In this document: positions 6,460 to 8,243 of the stretch, one piece after another
How positions within the stretch are numbered: position 1 is the stretch's first letter
How the letters are laid out: each line of letters starts with the position of its first letter
From: Winogradskyella sp.
GTDB lineage: Bacteria > Bacteroidota > Bacteroidia > Flavobacteriales > Flavobacteriaceae
Direction of reading: 5' to 3'
DNA: 8,243 nt
Assembly: GCA_030149115.1 (NCBI GenBank)
Contig: JASBSE010000231.1
Location: 1 to 8,243, forward strand
The notes under the pieces: generated by a model
Seen by the model: only the letters and a program-made list of their open reading frames with translations
What the model was told of the DNA's origin: nothing
Databases searched by the model: none
Program-made: the position numbers and the translations under genes

Positions 6460-6490
6460 TTGTCATACAGCATCATGTGCGGAATGACAA
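6460..6490. repeat. 31-bp hairpin repeat with TTGTCAT/ATGACAA ends
   Basis: TTGTCAT (6460-6466) and ATGACAA (6484-6490) are perfect inverted arms. Inside, GCA (6470-6472) pairs with TGC (6478-6480), and between the two stems lies a symmetric 3x3 segment with one possible C-G pair, giving a nearly complete dyad. On the minus strand it begins TTGTCATTCCGCAC, much like the element upstream of htpG (TTGTCATTCCTGCAC). It lies in the 83-bp gap between rlmF and the helicase, ending 26 bp before the helicase ATG. No T-run follows on either strand, so it is unlikely to be a terminator. Confidence 0.6.
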
Positions 6491-6516
6491 AACCACTTTA
6501 AACATAATTCAAACAT

Positions 6517-7752
6517 ATGTCATTTAAGGATCTAAAACTCATTAAACCACTTCTAAAAGCCATTGAAGCTTCAGGTTACACAGAACCTACATTAGTGCAA
6601 GAACGTACTATTCCTGTAATTTTAGAAGGTAAAGATGTTATAGTTTCTGCCCAAACCGGAACAGGGAAAACAGCAGCTTTTGCGTTACCAATTTTACAGC
6701 AGTTGTTTGATAAACAAGACGCACCAAAACGTGGCAAGAAAATAAAGGCTTTAGTTATTAGTCCTACACGAGAACTGGCGCTACAGATTCAGCAGAATTT
6801 TAAAAACTATGCGCAGTTTTCCAACCTTAGGTCCTTAGTTATTTTTGGAGGTGTTGCTATTGAACCTCAGGTCGATGTTCTTAAAAAAGGAGTTGATATT
6901 CTTATTGCAACTCCTGGTCGTCTTCTAGACTTATACAAACAAGATTTAATCAACTTAGATAAGGTTGAAACTTTTGTTTTAGACGAAGCTGATTTAATGT
7001 TAGCTATGGGCTTTATTGATGATGTAAAAAAAATAGAACGTCTTTGCCCAGAAGAAAAACAGACCTTATTATTTTCTGCTACGATTCCTTACAAAATAGA
7101 AGAGCTTGCTAATTCAATTTTAAAAGATCCTGAGAGAATTGATGTTACTCCAACACAATCAGTAGCCCAAGATGTAAGTCAAGTATTGTATTACGTGCCT
7201 AAACGTAGAAAAATAGAATTGTGTTTGCATTTACTACGAAATACGGTAAAAGGAAATGTTATCATCTTTAGACGCACCAAATTTGGTGTAAAAAAGCTAG
7301 AGGAACGCTTGGCAGAAAAAGGCTATCGCGTCGATAGTATTCATGGTGACAAAAATCAGAATGACCGACAAACAGCTTTAAACAAATTCAAAAATGGCTA
7401 TGCTAAAATTTTAATTGCTACAGATGTGGCTGCTCGTGGTATAGACATTAATGAGCTAGATAACGTACTTAATTTTGACATGCCAAACGTTGCCGAAACT
7501 TACGTTCATCGAATAGGTAGAACTGGTCGTGCAGGGAATATAGGTTCTGCATATTCATTGTGTTCTGCAGATGAAAAAAGTTATGTAAAGACTATTGAAA
7601 ACTATGTCAATGTTCAGATTCCGGTAGAAAAAGAGCATCCTTATCCTTTAGACCCAAATGCAAAACCTATTGTCCACAAAAAGAAAGGCAGTAAGTACAA
7701 AAAAGGTCGTAAAAGTGAAGCCTCTAAAAAGAAGAAAAGACGTTGGTATTAA
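6517..7752 (+). CDS. rhlE: DEAD-box ATP-dependent RNA helicase, RhlE type
   Basis: 411 residues with all superfamily 2 motifs in order: Q-motif region YTEPTLVQERTIP (21-33), Walker A AQTGTGKT (45-52), PTREL (83-87), GG (111-112), TPGR (132-135), Walker B DEAD (156-159), SAT (187-189), the motif IV region VIIFRRTK (248-255), ATDVAARGID (301-310) and HRIGRTGRAG (331-340). Segments such as SLVIFGGVAIEPQ and GVDILIATPGRLLDL resemble E. coli RhlE more than SrmB or DbpA, so the symbol is a best subfamily guess. The tail (about 384-411) is a run of Lys and Arg ending RRWY, an RNA-binding extension common in these enzymes. The expected role is ATP-driven unwinding of RNA duplexes in ribosome maturation or RNA decay, in the cytoplasm. 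It lies 83 bp after rlmF on the same strand, with its own candidate -7 box. Confidence 0.93.
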   Translation: MSFKDLKLIKPLLKAIEASGYTEPTLVQERTIPVILEGKDVIVSAQTGTGKTAAFALPILQQLFDKQDAPKRGKKIKALVISPTRELALQIQQNFKNYAQFSNLRSLVIFGGVAIEPQVDVLKKGVDILIATPGRLLDLYKQDLINLDKVETFVLDEADLMLAMGFIDDVKKIERLCPEEKQTLLFSATIPYKIEELANSILKDPERIDVTPTQSVAQDVSQVLYYVPKRRKIELCLHLLRNTVKGNVIIFRRTKFGVKKLEERLAEKGYRVDSIHGDKNQNDRQTALNKFKNGYAKILIATDVAARGIDINELDNVLNFDMPNVAETYVHRIGRTGRAGNIGSAYSLCSADEKSYVKTIENYVNVQIPVEKEHPYPLDPNAKPIVHKKKGSKYKKGRKSEASKKKKRRWY

Positions 7753-7758
7753 TAAATT

Positions 7759-7798
7759 AATATCCTGTCTTTCTAGAAAATCAGAAGGACAGGATATT
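7759..7798. terminator. Long hairpin between convergent genes, probable bidirectional terminator
   Basis: AATATCCTGTCTTTCT (7759-7774) pairs with AGAAGGACAGGATATT (7783-7798) as a 16-bp stem with one T-G wobble and an 8-nt loop. It starts 6 bp after the helicase stop and ends 7 bp before the stop of the minus-strand gene, so it can end transcripts from both sides. Only weak T-rich sequence follows on either strand, so termination efficiency is uncertain. Confidence 0.7.
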
Positions 7799-7805
7799 GT
7801 AAATT

Positions 7806-8243
7806 TTATTTCCCTATATCTATAAAATCTTCTCCAAATCTTACAATGCCGTTTGTAATATGAATTTTTATTTTGTTAGGATTCTCTTTCTCTCCAATTA
7901 CCATCATTTTAGAATGCTCCTTTTTTCGGCTTGGCGGAATTTCTGTAATTAATTTTGCCCAATAATGCACTGTATTATAGCCATACGTTTCGATAAAGTA
8001 TTCTGATTTTTCAGGAAAAAACAAATTGATTTCAGAATAATCTGATGACATCTGGAATTCTCTAAAGTTTTGAGAAAAATTATGGAACCAAAACTTACTA
8101 TTAAAATCTACTATCCTAACCTTTTCAGCTATTTCACCAACTTTAATATTGCTAAACTCGGTATCAACATCTACTTTTTTTAACTGTGCCACTTGTACCT
8201 CATCAACATGGGTAAACTTATAAGTTCCTCCTTCTAAAAAATT
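7806..8243 (-). CDS. Uncharacterised protein, C-terminal part; possible DUF4097-like beta-strand repeat protein (5' end outside window)
   Basis: The minus-strand frame ends at TAA (7808-7806) and stays open to the right edge: 145 codons, beginning NFLEGGTYKFTHVDEVQ in the window. A GTG at 8192-8190 could serve as an internal start, giving 128 residues, but the frame continues upstream with protein-like sequence. I treat the gene as 5'-truncated by the window. No signal peptide, membrane helix or catalytic motif is visible. Short alternating segments such as DVDTEFSNIKVGEI, MSSDYSEINLFFPEKSEYFIETYGYN and NPNKIKIHITNGIVRFGE resemble the repeating beta strands of Bacteroidota DUF4097 / putative adhesin-head proteins, in which YSDI-like units and a final KI-I-SYG-V strand recur. 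This family placement is inference from pattern. The gene is convergent with the helicase. Confidence 0.7.
   Translation of the reverse strand, partial: NFLEGGTYKFTHVDEVQVAQLKKVDVDTEFSNIKVGEIAEKVRIVDFNSKFWFHNFSQNFREFQMSSDYSEINLFFPEKSEYFIETYGYNTVHYWAKLITEIPPSRKKEHSKMMVIGEKENPNKIKIHITNGIVRFGEDFIDIGK

Noticed and set aside
7806..8192. A complete 128-residue gene starting at GTG 8192
   Set aside because: The same frame continues without a stop to the window edge with protein-like sequence, so the GTG is probably an internal valine codon.
1..8243. CRISPR arrays, tRNA or rRNA genes, prophage or defence-system genes
   Set aside because: No regularly spaced repeats, cloverleaf-like sequences, integrases, transposases or defence-associated domains were seen on either strand.

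Overview
The window reads as chromosomal DNA from a marine-type member of the Flavobacteriaceae (Bacteroidota). The evidence is the clearly AT-rich composition, the A-rich leaders without Shine-Dalgarno sequences, matches to the Bacteroidota -7 box TAnnTTTG, and proteins whose style fits that family (HtpG with a Met-rich C-terminal segment, a serine hydrolase with tandem C-terminal domains, a short Crp-like regulator). Genus cannot be fixed by eye.

Layout: (1) 1-630, minus strand, is the N-terminal 210 codons of a ketoacyl-ACP synthase III, cut by the left edge. (2) 631-840 is a divergent intergenic region with a perfect 14-bp palindrome and a hairpin repeat. (3) 841-2748 is htpG (Hsp90 chaperone). 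(4) 2887-4539 is a secreted class-C beta-lactamase-like serine hydrolase. It sits between two terminators built on the same stem sequence. (5) 4695-5270 is a Crp/Fnr-type regulator with a GTG start, followed by a strong terminator. (6) 5477-6433 is rlmF, the 23S rRNA m6A1618 methyltransferase, with a TTG start. (7) 6517-7752 is a RhlE-type DEAD-box RNA helicase. (8) 7806-8243, minus strand, is the C-terminal part of an uncharacterised protein, probably of the DUF4097-like beta-strand repeat type, that runs off the right edge. A long hairpin lies between the convergent genes 7 and 8.

Most genes look like single transcription units with their own terminators or promoters. The one functional pairing is rlmF followed by the RhlE-type helicase, both acting on ribosomal RNA or its assembly, in the same orientation and 83 bp apart. 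The chaperone, lipid-synthesis, hydrolase and regulator genes show no pathway link to each other.

I do not see an obvious undescribed multi-gene system; the coding content is ordinary. The non-coding DNA is more notable. Small hairpin elements with TGTCAT/ATGACA ends lie just upstream of htpG and of the helicase, and a relative lies downstream of htpG. A shared terminator stem brackets the serine hydrolase, and a palindrome marks the divergent KAS III/htpG region.
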